Shown here: piece by piece, positions 1-7,598 of the stretch
Numbering within the stretch: position 1 is the stretch's first letter
How the letters are laid out: every line of letters begins with the position of its first letter
Source: an uncultured bacterium
GTDB taxonomy: Bacteria > Bacillota > Clostridia > Oscillospirales > Ruminococcaceae
Reading direction: 5' to 3'
Length of the DNA: 19,301 bases
NCBI GenBank assembly: GCA_905214265.1
Contig: CAJMLQ010000049.1
Coordinates: forward strand, 1-19,301
Notes under the pieces: model-generated
The model's input: only the letters and a program-made list of their open reading frames with translations
Databases searched by the model: none
Told to the model about the DNA's origin: nothing
Translations under genes and position numbers: made by a program

Positions 1-11
1 CCTCCACAATT

Positions 12-33
12 GACAGTGTTTTATTTCACTGTC
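12..33. terminator. Small hairpin downstream of the zinc-ribbon gene
   Basis: GACAGTG and CACTGTC form a perfect 7-bp stem around an 8-nt A/T loop. It lies about 40 nt past the stop codon of the minus-strand zinc-ribbon gene, so it could be that gene's transcription end. Neither side carries a real T-tract, so termination is only a guess. The bases at 1-5 read GGAGG on the minus strand and could be the ribosome binding site of another minus-strand gene beyond the window edge. Confidence 0.3.
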
Positions 34-74
34 TCTCATAGAGGGAGCATATCATGAAGCCTTCCGCCGCCTGT

Positions 75-488
75 TTATGTTTTTTGAATGAACTTCGTGC
101 CGCAGATAGGGCAGCAAATTTCAATTTTTCCCTTTCCCCGGGGAACTCGCAGTTTCTTCCGGCATTTGGGGCAGGAAAAATAGCAGTGGGTCTTGCGGTC
201 CTGAAACTGCCGCTTCTTGCCTGCAAACCAACGTTTTACCTTGTACCAGACACCCTTGACCTGGTTCCAGATTTTCAAAAATTCCTGGTTTTCCTTGGCC
301 CTGGCCGCCGCGTTCCGGGAAAACATCCGGAAGATCCCATATGCCAGCAGCAACATCCCCAGCAGGGAGACCGGCAGCCATCCGGTGAAGGAGGCAATCA
401 GCGTACACGCCATGGAAAGGACCAGTACGCCGATATTCATTTGGTCGACGCCGTAGCGCCCCATCATAAAATTTCTCAGCCAGTTCAC
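75..488 (-). CDS. Two-helix membrane protein with C-terminal zinc ribbon
   Basis: This encodes 137 residues from a GTG start at 488, preceded by AGGGG with 7-nt spacing. Two hydrophobic helices (about residues 18-36 and 39-56) form a hairpin in the membrane. A basic, probably cytoplasmic linker follows. The C-terminus holds a zinc ribbon with Cys106-x2-Cys109 and Cys126-x2-Cys129 separated by a Lys/Arg/Gly-rich loop. I know similar short proteins from Clostridia, with a CPKC...CPxC tail ending near FI(K/Q)KT, but none with an assigned function; nucleic acid or protein contact by the ribbon is only a possibility. It follows the ABC exporter pair on the same strand with a gap of about 108 nt and has its own candidate extended -10, so it is probably transcribed separately. 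Confidence 0.8.
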   Translation of the reverse strand: MNWLRNFMMGRYGVDQMNIGVLVLSMACTLIASFTGWLPVSLLGMLLLAYGIFRMFSRNAAARAKENQEFLKIWNQVKGVWYKVKRWFAGKKRQFQDRKTHCYFSCPKCRKKLRVPRGKGKIEICCPICGTKFIQKT

Positions 489-525
489 AGAATATCCCCT
501 TTTCCAAAATTCGAATTCTGTCTTC

Positions 526-534
526 AGTATAGCA
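526..534 (-). promoter_or_regulatory. Candidate extended -10 promoter of the zinc-ribbon gene
   Basis: On the minus strand this reads TGCTATACT, an extended -10 (TGn plus TATACT). It ends about 38 nt before the GTG start at 488. No good -35 lies at the right distance, which is tolerable for an extended -10. Support is sequence resemblance only. Confidence 0.4.
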
Positions 535-596
535 CGAATCCCTTCCGAGAAGGTGAATATTTCGTGAAAGAATCTGGCAGCCTTTTTGAACCGGCT

Positions 597-2495
597 TTAA
601 GAAAGCTCAAACTGGCCGGTATACAGCTGATAGTATTTGCCTTTCTGGGCGATCAGTTCCTCATGGTTTCCCTTTTCGATGATCTGCCCGTTTTCCAGCA
701 CCAGGATGGAATCAGCGTTGCGGACGGTGGACAGCCGGTGGGCGATGACGAAAACTGTCCGCCCCTCCATCAGCCGGTCCATGCCCTTCTCAATCAGCGC
801 CTCTGTCCGGGTGTCGATGGAGGAGGTTGCTTCATCCAGGATGAGCACCGGCGGATCCGCCACAGCCGCCCGGGCAATGGCCAGCAGCTGCCGCTGCCCT
901 TGGGAGAGGTTGGCTCCGTCCGAAGTCAGCAGGGTGTCGTACCCCTCCGGCAGATGTCGGATGAAGAAATCGGCGTTGGCCAGCCGTGCCGCCTCTTCCA
1001 CCTCCGCATCGGTGGCGTCCAGCCGTCCGTAACGGATGTTCTCCCGAACCGTTCCGGTGAAAAGATGGGTGTCCTGGAGCACCATGGCCAGGGAGCGCCG
1101 CAGATCGTCCTTCTTGATCTTGGTGATATTGATGCCGTCGTATCGGATCTTTCCGTCAGTCAGCTCATAAAATCGGTTAATAAGATTGGTTATGGTGGTC
1201 TTTCCCGCACCGGTGGAGCCGACAAAAGCGATCTTCTGCCCCGGTTTGGCGTGAAGGCTCACGTGATGCAGCACTTCCTTTTTACCGTCGTAGCTGAAGG
1301 AGATATCCTCAAACTCCACGTCGCCGTGGAGCAGCGTGTAGGTCACGGAATTGTCGGCGGAGTGGGGATGTTTCCAGGCCCACTCTCCGGTGGGCTTTTC
1401 GCTTTCGGTGATACTCCCGGCGGCGGAGACGTTGGCGTTGACCAGCTCCACGTAGCCGTCGTCCGCTTCCGGCGGGGTGTCGATGATCTCAAAGATCCGC
1501 TCCGCACCGGCCAGCGCCGCCAGCAGGGCATTAAACTGTTGGGAGATCTGGGTAATCGGTTGGGAGAAGGAGCGGGTATATTGGAGGAAGGAGGCGATGG
1601 AACCCAGGTCCATCATTCCCCGGATGACCAGCATGGCGCCGGCCGCCGCCGTCAGGGCGTAGTTGACATAGGAAAGGTTTCCCATGATGGGCATAATGAT
1701 GCTGGCATAGGTGTTGGCGTCGGTGGCAGCGGACCGGAACTCCTCATTGAGGACGTCGAAGCCCTCCTTGGCCTCCTTTTCATGGCAGAAGACCTTGACC
1801 ACCTTCTGTCCCTCGGTCATCTCCTCGATGTAGCCGTTGAGGGCGCCAACCGCCTTCTGCTGCCGCTTGAACAGCTGTGCGCTGCGTCCGCCGATGAACT
1901 TGATAAGAAAGAGCATCAGCACCAGCATGGCCACGATGAGCAGGGTGAGAATGGGACTGAGGACCACCATCATGACGAAGGTGGATACCGCAGTCACAGC
2001 GGAGGAGATGAGCTGCGTTGCGCCCTGGCTGATGGCTTCCCGGAGAGTGTCCACGTCATTGGTGAACCGGCTCATTAACTCGCCATGAGTGTGGGCGTCG
2101 AAAAAGGAGATGGGAAGGTCCTGGAGGCTGTTGAATAAGTCCCGGCGGACGGCGTTAAGGGTCTGGTTGGAGACTTGGATCATCAGCCGGTTGCAGGCGT
2201 ATCCGGACAGCGCGCCCAGCAGATAGATGCCGCCCATGACGGCCAGCATCCGGATAAAGGGCAGCAGATCCGCCGCCGTCGTGTTCTTCCCGATCAATGG
2301 GACGATGTAGTCATTGAGGATGGGCTTGAGAAAATAGGTCCCCGCAACGCCGGCCCCCGCGTTGAGCAGTACGAGCACCAGCACGATGGCCAGCACCCAT
2401 TTCTGCCGGAACATATAACCGATGACCCGGAAAAAGGTTTTAGAGGCACTTTTTGGTTTCGCCATCTGCATGGGTCTTGGTCCTGGTCCTGGCAT
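597..2495 (-). CDS. ABC exporter half-transporter, canonical NBD (heterodimer partner 2)
   Basis: This 632-residue type IV ABC exporter subunit has an N-terminal six-helix membrane domain (about 30-330) and a C-terminal nucleotide-binding domain. Visible motifs are Walker A GSTGAGKTT (426-434), the Q-loop Gln474, signature LSQGQ (530-534), Walker B LILDE with catalytic Glu555, and the switch His586. An insert of about 50 residues with a WAWKHPH stretch (about 345-390) joins the two domains, as in many clostridial members of the BmrD/TM288 group. Start ATG overlaps the TGA of the upstream partner by one base (TGATG), so the two are translationally coupled. With the degenerate partner it should form a heterodimer carrying the functional hydrolysis residues. 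Substrate is probably a drug or other amphiphile, inferred from the MarR regulator in the same operon. Lipid or peptide export cannot be excluded. Confidence 0.92.
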   Translation of the reverse strand: MPGPGPRPMQMAKPKSASKTFFRVIGYMFRQKWVLAIVLVLVLLNAGAGVAGTYFLKPILNDYIVPLIGKNTTAADLLPFIRMLAVMGGIYLLGALSGYACNRLMIQVSNQTLNAVRRDLFNSLQDLPISFFDAHTHGELMSRFTNDVDTLREAISQGATQLISSAVTAVSTFVMMVVLSPILTLLIVAMLVLMLFLIKFIGGRSAQLFKRQQKAVGALNGYIEEMTEGQKVVKVFCHEKEAKEGFDVLNEEFRSAATDANTYASIIMPIMGNLSYVNYALTAAAGAMLVIRGMMDLGSIASFLQYTRSFSQPITQISQQFNALLAALAGAERIFEIIDTPPEADDGYVELVNANVSAAGSITESEKPTGEWAWKHPHSADNSVTYTLLHGDVEFEDISFSYDGKKEVLHHVSLHAKPGQKIAFVGSTGAGKTTITNLINRFYELTDGKIRYDGINITKIKKDDLRRSLAMVLQDTHLFTGTVRENIRYGRLDATDAEVEEAARLANADFFIRHLPEGYDTLLTSDGANLSQGQRQLLAIARAAVADPPVLILDEATSSIDTRTEALIEKGMDRLMEGRTVFVIAHRLSTVRNADSILVLENGQIIEKGNHEELIAQKGKYYQLYTGQFELS

Positions 2496-4216
2496 CAGGC
2501 ATCCCTCCCTTTCTGCTGAGATTCATAGACCTCCCGATAGATTTCGCTGTTTTTCAGGAGGTTTTCGTGGGTGTCAAAGTCCGCGACTTTCCCGTCATCC
2601 AGCACCAGAATCCGGTCGGCGTCCTGCACACTGGAGATGCGCTGGGCAATGATCAGCGTCGTGGTTCCCTTCAGCTCCCGGCGGAAGGCTTCACGGATCT
2701 TGGCGTCAGTAGCGGTGTCCACCGCGCTGGTGGAGTCGTCTAGGATGATGATCTTCGGCCGCTTGAGCAGCGCCCGGGCGATGCAGAGCCGCTGCTTCTG
2801 CCCGCCGGAGACATTGACGCCGCCCTGACCCAGGTCGGTGTCATACCCGTCAGGAAAGCTCCTGATAAATCCGTCTGCCTGAGCGGAGCGGCAGGCGTCC
2901 TCAATTTCTGCATCCGAGGCATTTTCGTCGCCCCAGCGCAAATTGTTCCGGATGCTCCCGGAGAACAAAACGTTTTTCTGGAGCACCATGCTGACTGCGT
3001 CCCGCAGGGCCCGGATGCCGTACTGCCGCACGTCTTTGCCCCCGACCAGGACTCGCCCGTCGGAAACATCGTAAAGCCGGGGGATCAGCTGTACCAGAGT
3101 GGTCTTGGCCGAACCGGTGCCGCCGATGATGCCGATGGTTTCGCCGGAGTGAATGGTCAAATTGACGTTCTGGAGGATATCCTCTCCGGCGGCGGTATCA
3201 TACCGGAAGGAGACGTTGTCAAAGACGATGGAGCCATCCGCGACCTTTTCTTCCGACCCGTCCCGTAGGTCCGGCTCTTCGCCCAGTACTTCCAGAATAC
3301 GGGAGAGAGAAGCCTTGGACATGACCAGATTGACGAAAATCATAGAGATCATCATCAGGCTCATCAAAATCTGGGTGACATAGCTGATGAAGCTGATGAG
3401 TTCGCCGGTCTGCATGGTACCGTCGATGATGTGGTTCCCGCCGAACCAGAGAATGGCGATAATACATGCGTAGACAGTAATTTGCATGAACGGCCCGTTG
3501 AAGGCCAGCACCTTCTCCGCCCGAATAGAGGAGTCCCGGAGGGCGTCGTTGGCGTCCTTGAATTTTTTCTTTTCGTGGGAGGAACGGACAAATGCCTTGA
3601 CCACCCGAATGGAGATCAGGTTCTCCTGCACGGAAGCGTTGAGTCCGTCGTACTTTTTCAGCATGGCTGTAAACCGCGGAAACGCCATGCAGGCAATGAT
3701 CGCCAGCGCTGTGGCCAGCACCGGGATCGCCACCAGAAACACCGTTACCAGGCTGCTGTTGATGGTGAAGGCCATCCAGGTGGCGCAGACCAGCATGAAT
3801 GGCGCCCGGACCGCCACCCGGATGATCATCATAAAGGCGTTCTGGACGTTGTTGACGTCGGCGGTCAGCCGGGTGACTAGTGATGCCGTCCGGAACCGGT
3901 CTAAATTTTTAAACGAAAAGTCCTGAAGCTTATAAAAGAGCCCCTTCCGCAGCTCACTGCCGAAGCCGATACCCCCCAGCGCCGCGAACCGCGCAGCCAG
4001 CGCACCGCACGCCAGGGCGCACAGCGCGTAAAGAACCATCCGTCCGCCCATCATCAGAACATAGGAAATATCTTGCTGCTGGATCCCGACGTCCACGATC
4101 TGGGACATCAGCTTGGGGATCTGGATTTCCGCCCAAACTTCCCCGATGATCACCAGCGGGGACAGGATTGCATAGACCCCGTATTTTTTTGCAAAAGGTA
4201 GGATTTTTTTAATCAC
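2495..4216 (-). CDS. ABC exporter half-transporter, degenerate NBD (heterodimer partner 1)
   Basis: This 573-residue ABC exporter subunit starts at GTG 4216 behind GGAGG with 9-nt spacing. It overlaps the end of marR by 8 nt. The membrane domain spans about residues 15-300. In the NBD, Walker A is GGTGSAKTT (365-373), the Q-loop is Gln413 and the signature VSGGQ (469-473). The Walker B ends in Asp493-Asp494, so Asp replaces the catalytic Glu. The switch histidine is replaced by Gln525 (IAQRIS). Both substitutions are typical of the non-catalytic half of heterodimeric exporters such as BmrC/BmrD and TM287/288 (established family knowledge). The next gene supplies the intact Glu and His. Together they predict an asymmetric exporter with one hydrolysing and one regulatory ATP site. 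Confidence 0.92.
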   Translation of the reverse strand: MIKKILPFAKKYGVYAILSPLVIIGEVWAEIQIPKLMSQIVDVGIQQQDISYVLMMGGRMVLYALCALACGALAARFAALGGIGFGSELRKGLFYKLQDFSFKNLDRFRTASLVTRLTADVNNVQNAFMMIIRVAVRAPFMLVCATWMAFTINSSLVTVFLVAIPVLATALAIIACMAFPRFTAMLKKYDGLNASVQENLISIRVVKAFVRSSHEKKKFKDANDALRDSSIRAEKVLAFNGPFMQITVYACIIAILWFGGNHIIDGTMQTGELISFISYVTQILMSLMMISMIFVNLVMSKASLSRILEVLGEEPDLRDGSEEKVADGSIVFDNVSFRYDTAAGEDILQNVNLTIHSGETIGIIGGTGSAKTTLVQLIPRLYDVSDGRVLVGGKDVRQYGIRALRDAVSMVLQKNVLFSGSIRNNLRWGDENASDAEIEDACRSAQADGFIRSFPDGYDTDLGQGGVNVSGGQKQRLCIARALLKRPKIIILDDSTSAVDTATDAKIREAFRRELKGTTTLIIAQRISSVQDADRILVLDDGKVADFDTHENLLKNSEIYREVYESQQKGRDA

Positions 4217-4736
4217 GTCCGTTTTCCTCCTTCTTTTCCTGCATCTTCATCGCCACATGAAGCCGCTTTTCCTCGTCGAGGAGGGAATGCACGGAGCGTT
4301 CCCGGAATTCATCGGTTTCCAGGTTAGCCGTCAGGCGCTGAAGGTAGTTGTACAGCGCTTCGCATTCGTCGGTTCGGAATCCTCGAAACGCCAAAGCGTC
4401 CACTCCGTCAAAGGAGCGGCGGCAGGTCTCCACGTATTCAGCCCCTTTTTCGGTGACCGTCAGGCGGTTGCAGCGCAGGTCGTTTTCATCCGCGACCCGC
4501 TGGAGCATGCCATTTCGTTCCAGCCGCTTGACAGCCGCCGCTATCGTGGGCGGGGAGACCTGTAAAAAATCCGCGATCTCCTTTTGGGTGCAGGCCTCAT
4601 GCGTTATCACGTATTCCAACAGCGGCATCTGTCCGAAATACGCCTGGTTCCGCGCGGCAGCCCGCTGAATGTAGATTCGATGCAGCAGATGCAGCTTGTT
4701 GAGCTGTCCTAGAATCTCACGATACGTAACAGACAA
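4209..4736 (-). CDS. MarR-family transcriptional repressor
   Basis: This 175-residue protein starts at TTG 4736, seven nt after a GGAGG (4744-4748); no better ATG exists in frame. A winged helix-turn-helix covers roughly residues 35-100: the KEIADFLQVSPPTIAAAVKRLERNG segment is the recognition region and the following DLRCNRLTVTEKG is the wing. It is the first gene of the exporter operon and overlaps the next gene by 8 nt. MarR proteins usually repress their own operon and release DNA on binding a toxic ligand. A consensus promoter followed by an inverted repeat lies directly upstream, which fits autorepression with derepression of the exporter. The ligand cannot be read from the sequence. 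Confidence 0.9.
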   Translation of the reverse strand: MSVTYREILGQLNKLHLLHRIYIQRAAARNQAYFGQMPLLEYVITHEACTQKEIADFLQVSPPTIAAAVKRLERNGMLQRVADENDLRCNRLTVTEKGAEYVETCRRSFDGVDALAFRGFRTDECEALYNYLQRLTANLETDEFRERSVHSLLDEEKRLHVAMKMQEKKEENGRD

Positions 4737-4773
4737 GCTCTCTCCTCCTTTTTGTTCGAGATTTAATAATTTG

Positions 4774-4800
4774 ATAGCTAATGATTAGATGGTTAACTAT
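4774..4800. promoter_or_regulatory. Candidate MarR operator (imperfect inverted repeat)
   Basis: The arms ATAGCTAA (4774-4781) and TTAACTAT (4793-4800) are inverted repeats with one mismatch. The perfect 11-nt palindrome CTAATGATTAG (4778-4788) overlaps the left arm. The site lies between the predicted transcription start (about 4799, minus strand) and the marR ribosome binding site, where a bound repressor would block initiation. Assignment to MarR is by position and symmetry only. Confidence 0.5.
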
Positions 4801-4805
4801 AAAAT

Positions 4806-4834
4806 ACTATAGCACAGACGTTTTTGGATGTCAA
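4806..4834 (-). promoter_or_regulatory. Promoter of the marR-ABC exporter operon
   Basis: Minus strand: TTGACA (4829-4834), 17-nt spacer, TATAGT (4806-4811). This is a near-perfect sigma-A promoter. It predicts a start near 4799 and a leader of about 60 nt to the TTG start of marR. Confidence 0.75.
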
Positions 4835-4885
4835 CCCTTCCAGTGTGGAAATGTCAAAAAAATTTTTAGCCTGGATCGCGCAGAA

Positions 4886-4920
4886 AACAGCACAGAGCAT
4901 CGCGGATGCTCTGTGCTGTT
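4886..4920 (-). terminator. Terminator of the tetR-ABC operon
   Basis: AACAGCACAGAGCATC (4886-4901) pairs perfectly over 16 bp with 4905-4920 around a 3-nt GCG loop. On the minus strand the stem runs into TTTTC, with the last stem bases also T. It begins 11 nt past the permease stop codon and lies before the marR promoter, so it separates the two exporter operons. Confidence 0.8.
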
Positions 4921-4930
4921 CCATTGCCGG

Positions 4931-5662
4931 TCAGCCTCTTTTCTTTTTCCAGGTGAAAGCCCAGACGGAAGCGAACGCCATCAAAAGCGCATATCCCAGC
5001 ACCCATCCAAGATGAGGGAGAATTTCTCCGGTGCTGCCGCTCAGAACTGCCCGCTGCAGCTCGACAGCATGGACAAAGGGCAGAGCGTAAGCGACTTTCC
5101 GGAACGCGCCGCCCACCAGATCCAGATCGAACCACGTCCCCGACAGCCAGGCGGCCAGGTTGGTTAGCAGCGCCCCGCAGAGTCCGCCGACCAGCTTATC
5201 GCTGAAAAGGCTTCCGCACAAGAGACCCAGGAAAAGGAAAAACAGAGCCGCTGGTACGGTCAGGAAAATCGCGTAAAGAATCTGTACCACTGGTTCCATC
5301 CCCAAAACAACGGCCGCAGCGTAGCAGATGATGCTCTGCGCCAGGGCAATGGGGATCATCGGGAGCAGATACCCAAGGATATAATCGCTTCCGGTCAGCG
5401 GCGTGGTGTAAAGCCGCTGGAGCAGGGCGCTGGAACGGTCCTTGGCCACCAGCATGCCGGAGAACAGCGTGAAAAAGGACAGCCCGAATACCGCGATCCC
5501 CGGCGTTAGCCGATCGAGTTCAAAAAGGCTGACAGGGATGTTGGCCTGGATCGCTGTCAGCAGCAATAGGACGGCCAGCGGGAATCCAACCCCGAAAGCC
5601 ACGTTCAGCGGGTCCCGCAGGACCTCCTTGGCGGTCCGCCTGGCAAATGGGATCATTCTCAT
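4931..5662 (-). CDS. ABC-2 type transporter permease
   Basis: This 243-residue membrane protein has six hydrophobic segments, at about 22-40, 53-71, 94-118, 125-150, 157-172 and 218-236. A cytoplasmic loop (KDRSSALLQRLYTTPLTGSDYI) follows the second one, as is typical of ABC-2 permeases. The start ATG at 5662 overlaps the ATPase stop codon (ATGA), and a GAAGGAG lies 7 nt upstream. It should pair with the neighbouring ATPase, probably as a 2+2 complex, and export a drug, antibiotic or lipid-like compound. The substrate is unknown. It is the last gene of the operon and is followed by a strong hairpin. Confidence 0.88.
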   Translation of the reverse strand: MRMIPFARRTAKEVLRDPLNVAFGVGFPLAVLLLLTAIQANIPVSLFELDRLTPGIAVFGLSFFTLFSGMLVAKDRSSALLQRLYTTPLTGSDYILGYLLPMIPIALAQSIICYAAAVVLGMEPVVQILYAIFLTVPAALFFLFLGLLCGSLFSDKLVGGLCGALLTNLAAWLSGTWFDLDLVGGAFRKVAYALPFVHAVELQRAVLSGSTGEILPHLGWVLGYALLMAFASVWAFTWKKKRG

Positions 5663-6390
5663 ACCGGTGCTCCTTCCCGGACAAGCTTCAAAAATGCGTC
5701 CTCAAACTTTTCCATTCCCGCTCGTTCCTTAATTTCGCCTGCCGTCCCTGTTAGCAGCAGCTTGCCGGATTGGAGGATGGCGATGCGGTCCGAAAGGGCT
5801 TCTGCCTCTTCCATATAATGGGTCGTCAGAATTATGGTGATTTTTCCCTTCAGTGCGCGGATGGTATCCCACAATTCACTGCGGGCCAGAACGTCCAGCC
5901 CCAGCGTGGGTTCATCCAGAAACAGGATCTGCGGCTCAGAGATCAACGCCATCGCAATGCTCAATCTGCGCTGCCAGCCCCCGGAGAGCTTTTTCGCTTG
6001 CTTCCCCGCAATGTTCTCCAGGCCGAACTGCTTCAACAATTCCCCGGTCTTCGCCTTTACCTTCTCCGGGGAAAAGCCATGGACGCCGGCCATCAGCTCC
6101 AAATTTTCCCGTACCGTCAGGTTTGGAGCGACGGCCGTCTCCTGCGGGGAAACTGCAATCATGGATTTTACGGCCTGCGCGTCCCGGAGAATGCTTTTCC
6201 CCAGGAGGATCGCATCCCCGCTATCCGGCCTGGTCAGGCAGCAGAGCATCTTGATGGTGGTGGTTTTTCCGGCGCCGTTTACCCCCAGCAGCGCAAACAG
6301 CTCCCCCTCCCGGATGGAAAGATCCAAGCCGTTAACAGCTGGTTCTTTTCCGTAGCGCTTGGTCAGTCCCCTCAAAACAATGGCATCCAT
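5659..6390 (-). CDS. ABC transporter ATP-binding protein (DrrA/CcmA-like)
   Basis: This 243-residue soluble ATPase carries Walker A GVNGAGKTT (36-44), Q-loop Gln83, signature LSGGW (135-139), Walker B LFLDE with Glu160, and switch His191 in TTHYMEEAE. The set is complete, so it should hydrolyse ATP. The sequence resembles ATPases that drive ABC-2 permeases. ATG 6390 follows the tetR stop by one base. The ribosome binding site lies inside the end of tetR, and the stop overlaps the permease start by 4 nt, so all three genes are tightly coupled. Function: energising the adjacent permease for efflux. Confidence 0.92.
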   Translation of the reverse strand: MDAIVLRGLTKRYGKEPAVNGLDLSIREGELFALLGVNGAGKTTTIKMLCCLTRPDSGDAILLGKSILRDAQAVKSMIAVSPQETAVAPNLTVRENLELMAGVHGFSPEKVKAKTGELLKQFGLENIAGKQAKKLSGGWQRRLSIAMALISEPQILFLDEPTLGLDVLARSELWDTIRALKGKITIILTTHYMEEAEALSDRIAILQSGKLLLTGTAGEIKERAGMEKFEDAFLKLVREGAPV

Positions 6391-6391
6391 C

Positions 6392-6961
6392 CTATTCGCC
6401 CCCCTTTTGGCAGAATTGTTTCCGCAGCCCCTGATAAGCGTCGGTGAGGATCCGGTTGATCTGTTCTTCGTTCCACTCCAGATAGGACGTGGCGATCATA
6501 GTGGCGATTCCGTGTACACAGATCCACATCTCGATGTGAAACAGATAGGCGTCCTCGGCGTCCAGCCCAGTCTTTTCGGAAATCAGCCGGATTAATCCGG
6601 CTACTTCGTCCCGTTCCTCCGTGATCTTTTCCTGGGAGCGGTTCCGCATAAACAGCAGCCGGAACAGTTCGGTTTCTTCCCGGGCAAACCGAATGTAGGC
6701 CATGCCGCTGGCTTTGTACGGGGGGTATTCTTCCTCCGCCATTTCGTCCCGTATGAATTGCCGGTAGCGTTCCTTTGCCTCCAGAATGACGGCGGTCCGC
6801 AGCGCATCCATGGACGGATAATTGCTGAAAACCGGTTGGGTGGAACAGCCGATTTTTTTGGCTACCGCCCGTGCGTTGAGGGCGTCTGCACCTTGTTCTC
6901 GCACCACATCAAGGGCCGCTTCGATGATTTGCTCCTTTAAAACTTTTACTTTTGGCGGCAT
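6392..6961 (-). CDS. TetR-family transcriptional repressor
   Basis: The best start is ATG 6961, which has AAGGAGG at 6967-6973 and gives 189 residues (MPPKVKVLKEQII...). An upstream in-frame ATG at 6994 is unlikely: it falls at the predicted transcription start and lacks a ribosome binding site. The N-terminal helix-turn-helix (about residues 26-50, ARAVAKKIGCSTQPVFSNYPS) has the TetR pattern ending in the aromatic NYPS element. The helical C-terminal part (about 60-185) would be the ligand and dimer domain. It heads the operon with the ABC ATPase and permease. A 16-bp perfect palindrome in its leader is the likely autoregulatory operator. The inducer is unknown. Confidence 0.9.
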   Translation of the reverse strand: MPPKVKVLKEQIIEAALDVVREQGADALNARAVAKKIGCSTQPVFSNYPSMDALRTAVILEAKERYRQFIRDEMAEEEYPPYKASGMAYIRFAREETELFRLLFMRNRSQEKITEERDEVAGLIRLISEKTGLDAEDAYLFHIEMWICVHGIATMIATSYLEWNEEQINRILTDAYQGLRKQFCQKGGE

Positions 6962-6975
6962 AAGCTCCTCCTTTA

Positions 6976-6991
6976 TATAACATATGTTATA
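6976..6991. promoter_or_regulatory. Candidate TetR operator (perfect palindrome)
   Basis: TATAACATATGTTATA is a perfect 16-bp palindrome. It sits from about +5 to +20 of the predicted transcript, between the -10 and the tetR ribosome binding site. Size, symmetry and position fit autorepression by the downstream TetR protein. Binding is inferred. Confidence 0.7.
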
Positions 6992-7002
6992 CATCTAGAG
7001 CT

Positions 7003-7031
7003 ATTTTATCAAAGAACTTCTCTTCTGTCAA
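7003..7031 (-). promoter_or_regulatory. Promoter of the tetR-ABC operon
   Basis: Minus strand: TTGACA (7026-7031), 17-nt spacer, TAAAAT (7003-7008). It is near consensus with optimal spacing, and the start is predicted near 6996, directly before the palindrome. Confidence 0.8.
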
Positions 7032-7060
7032 GACGCATTTCCGGGATTTCGGCAGAAGAG

Positions 7061-7090
7061 GAAAGTGCGGCACAGCCGTGCCGCACTTTC
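7061..7090 (-). terminator. Hairpin terminator of the MGMT-like gene
   Basis: GAAAGTGCGGCAC (7061-7073) pairs perfectly over 13 bp with 7078-7090 around a 4-nt loop. It starts 5 nt past the stop of the MGMT-like gene. The sequence after it on the minus strand (CTCTTCTG) is only moderately T-rich, so efficiency is uncertain. It also separates that gene from the tetR promoter. Confidence 0.65.
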
Positions 7091-7095
7091 AAGGA

Positions 7096-7578
7096 TCATT
7101 TTTCCAGATCATAAAGCGCATTTTCATAATCCGCCACATAATATCGAAATTTCGTTCTCCCCCTTCGGACTATCCTGTGCCCTTCCGCCTCCAGCAGCTG
7201 TTTCTGTGCTTCGACACCGCCTGGATATTTGGGATTCAGTTCGCCTTTAGCCTTCAGCGTCCTCCAGTAGGGCGTTTCCTCCCCGTCCCGCTGAAAACTC
7301 GCCCATGCGGCGATGGAAACAAAGATTCCCGCCGTGATGGGGTCGGTGAAGTCAGCCTGATTCTGCCTGGCAAAATAGGCCCGGATCTCCCCAACTGTCG
7401 TCACTTTTCCATAGGGAATGGTTTTCATGATCGCGTCATAAGCCAGAGGCGGGGCAAAAAACATCCGGCTGCCGCCGTATTTTTGAATCGCAGCCTCATC
7501 GGTAATAATCTGGATTTTCGGCATTCCGGTCTCTTTGCGGAGCATCGCGTTGAAATCCTTTTTCTCTTCGTCTGCCAC
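7096..7578 (-). CDS. MGMT/alkyltransferase-like DNA-binding protein, no catalytic Cys
   Basis: The chosen start is GTG 7578, eight nt after AGGAGG, giving 160 residues; the GTG at 7587 abuts the ribosome binding site and is unlikely. Residues 45-90 resemble the DNA-binding domain of O6-alkylguanine alkyltransferases (YDAIMKTIPYGKVTTVGEIRAYF, then ITAGIFVSIAAWASF). Residues 103-136 (TPYWRTLKAKGELNPKYPGG...LLEAEGHRI) match the part after the active site. The PCHR active-site motif is absent and the protein has no cysteine at all, so it cannot be a suicide methyltransferase. It could act like ATL proteins, which bind alkylated guanine and hand it to nucleotide excision repair. I know this longer form, with an N-terminal extension of about 45 residues, from Clostridia annotated only as 'MGMT family'. 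Monocistronic. Confidence 0.82.
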   Translation of the reverse strand: MADEEKKDFNAMLRKETGMPKIQIITDEAAIQKYGGSRMFFAPPLAYDAIMKTIPYGKVTTVGEIRAYFARQNQADFTDPITAGIFVSIAAWASFQRDGEETPYWRTLKAKGELNPKYPGGVEAQKQLLEAEGHRIVRRGRTKFRYYVADYENALYDLEK

Positions 7579-7598
7579 GGCAAACACCTCCTGACTAT

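Noticed and set aside
54..2078. Long plus-strand open frame of 674 codons
   Set aside because: It is antisense to the zinc-ribbon gene and the ABC half-exporter, which carry intact motifs. Its translation is low-complexity (HQHQHGHDEQ-like) with no domain, as expected opposite GC-rich coding DNA.
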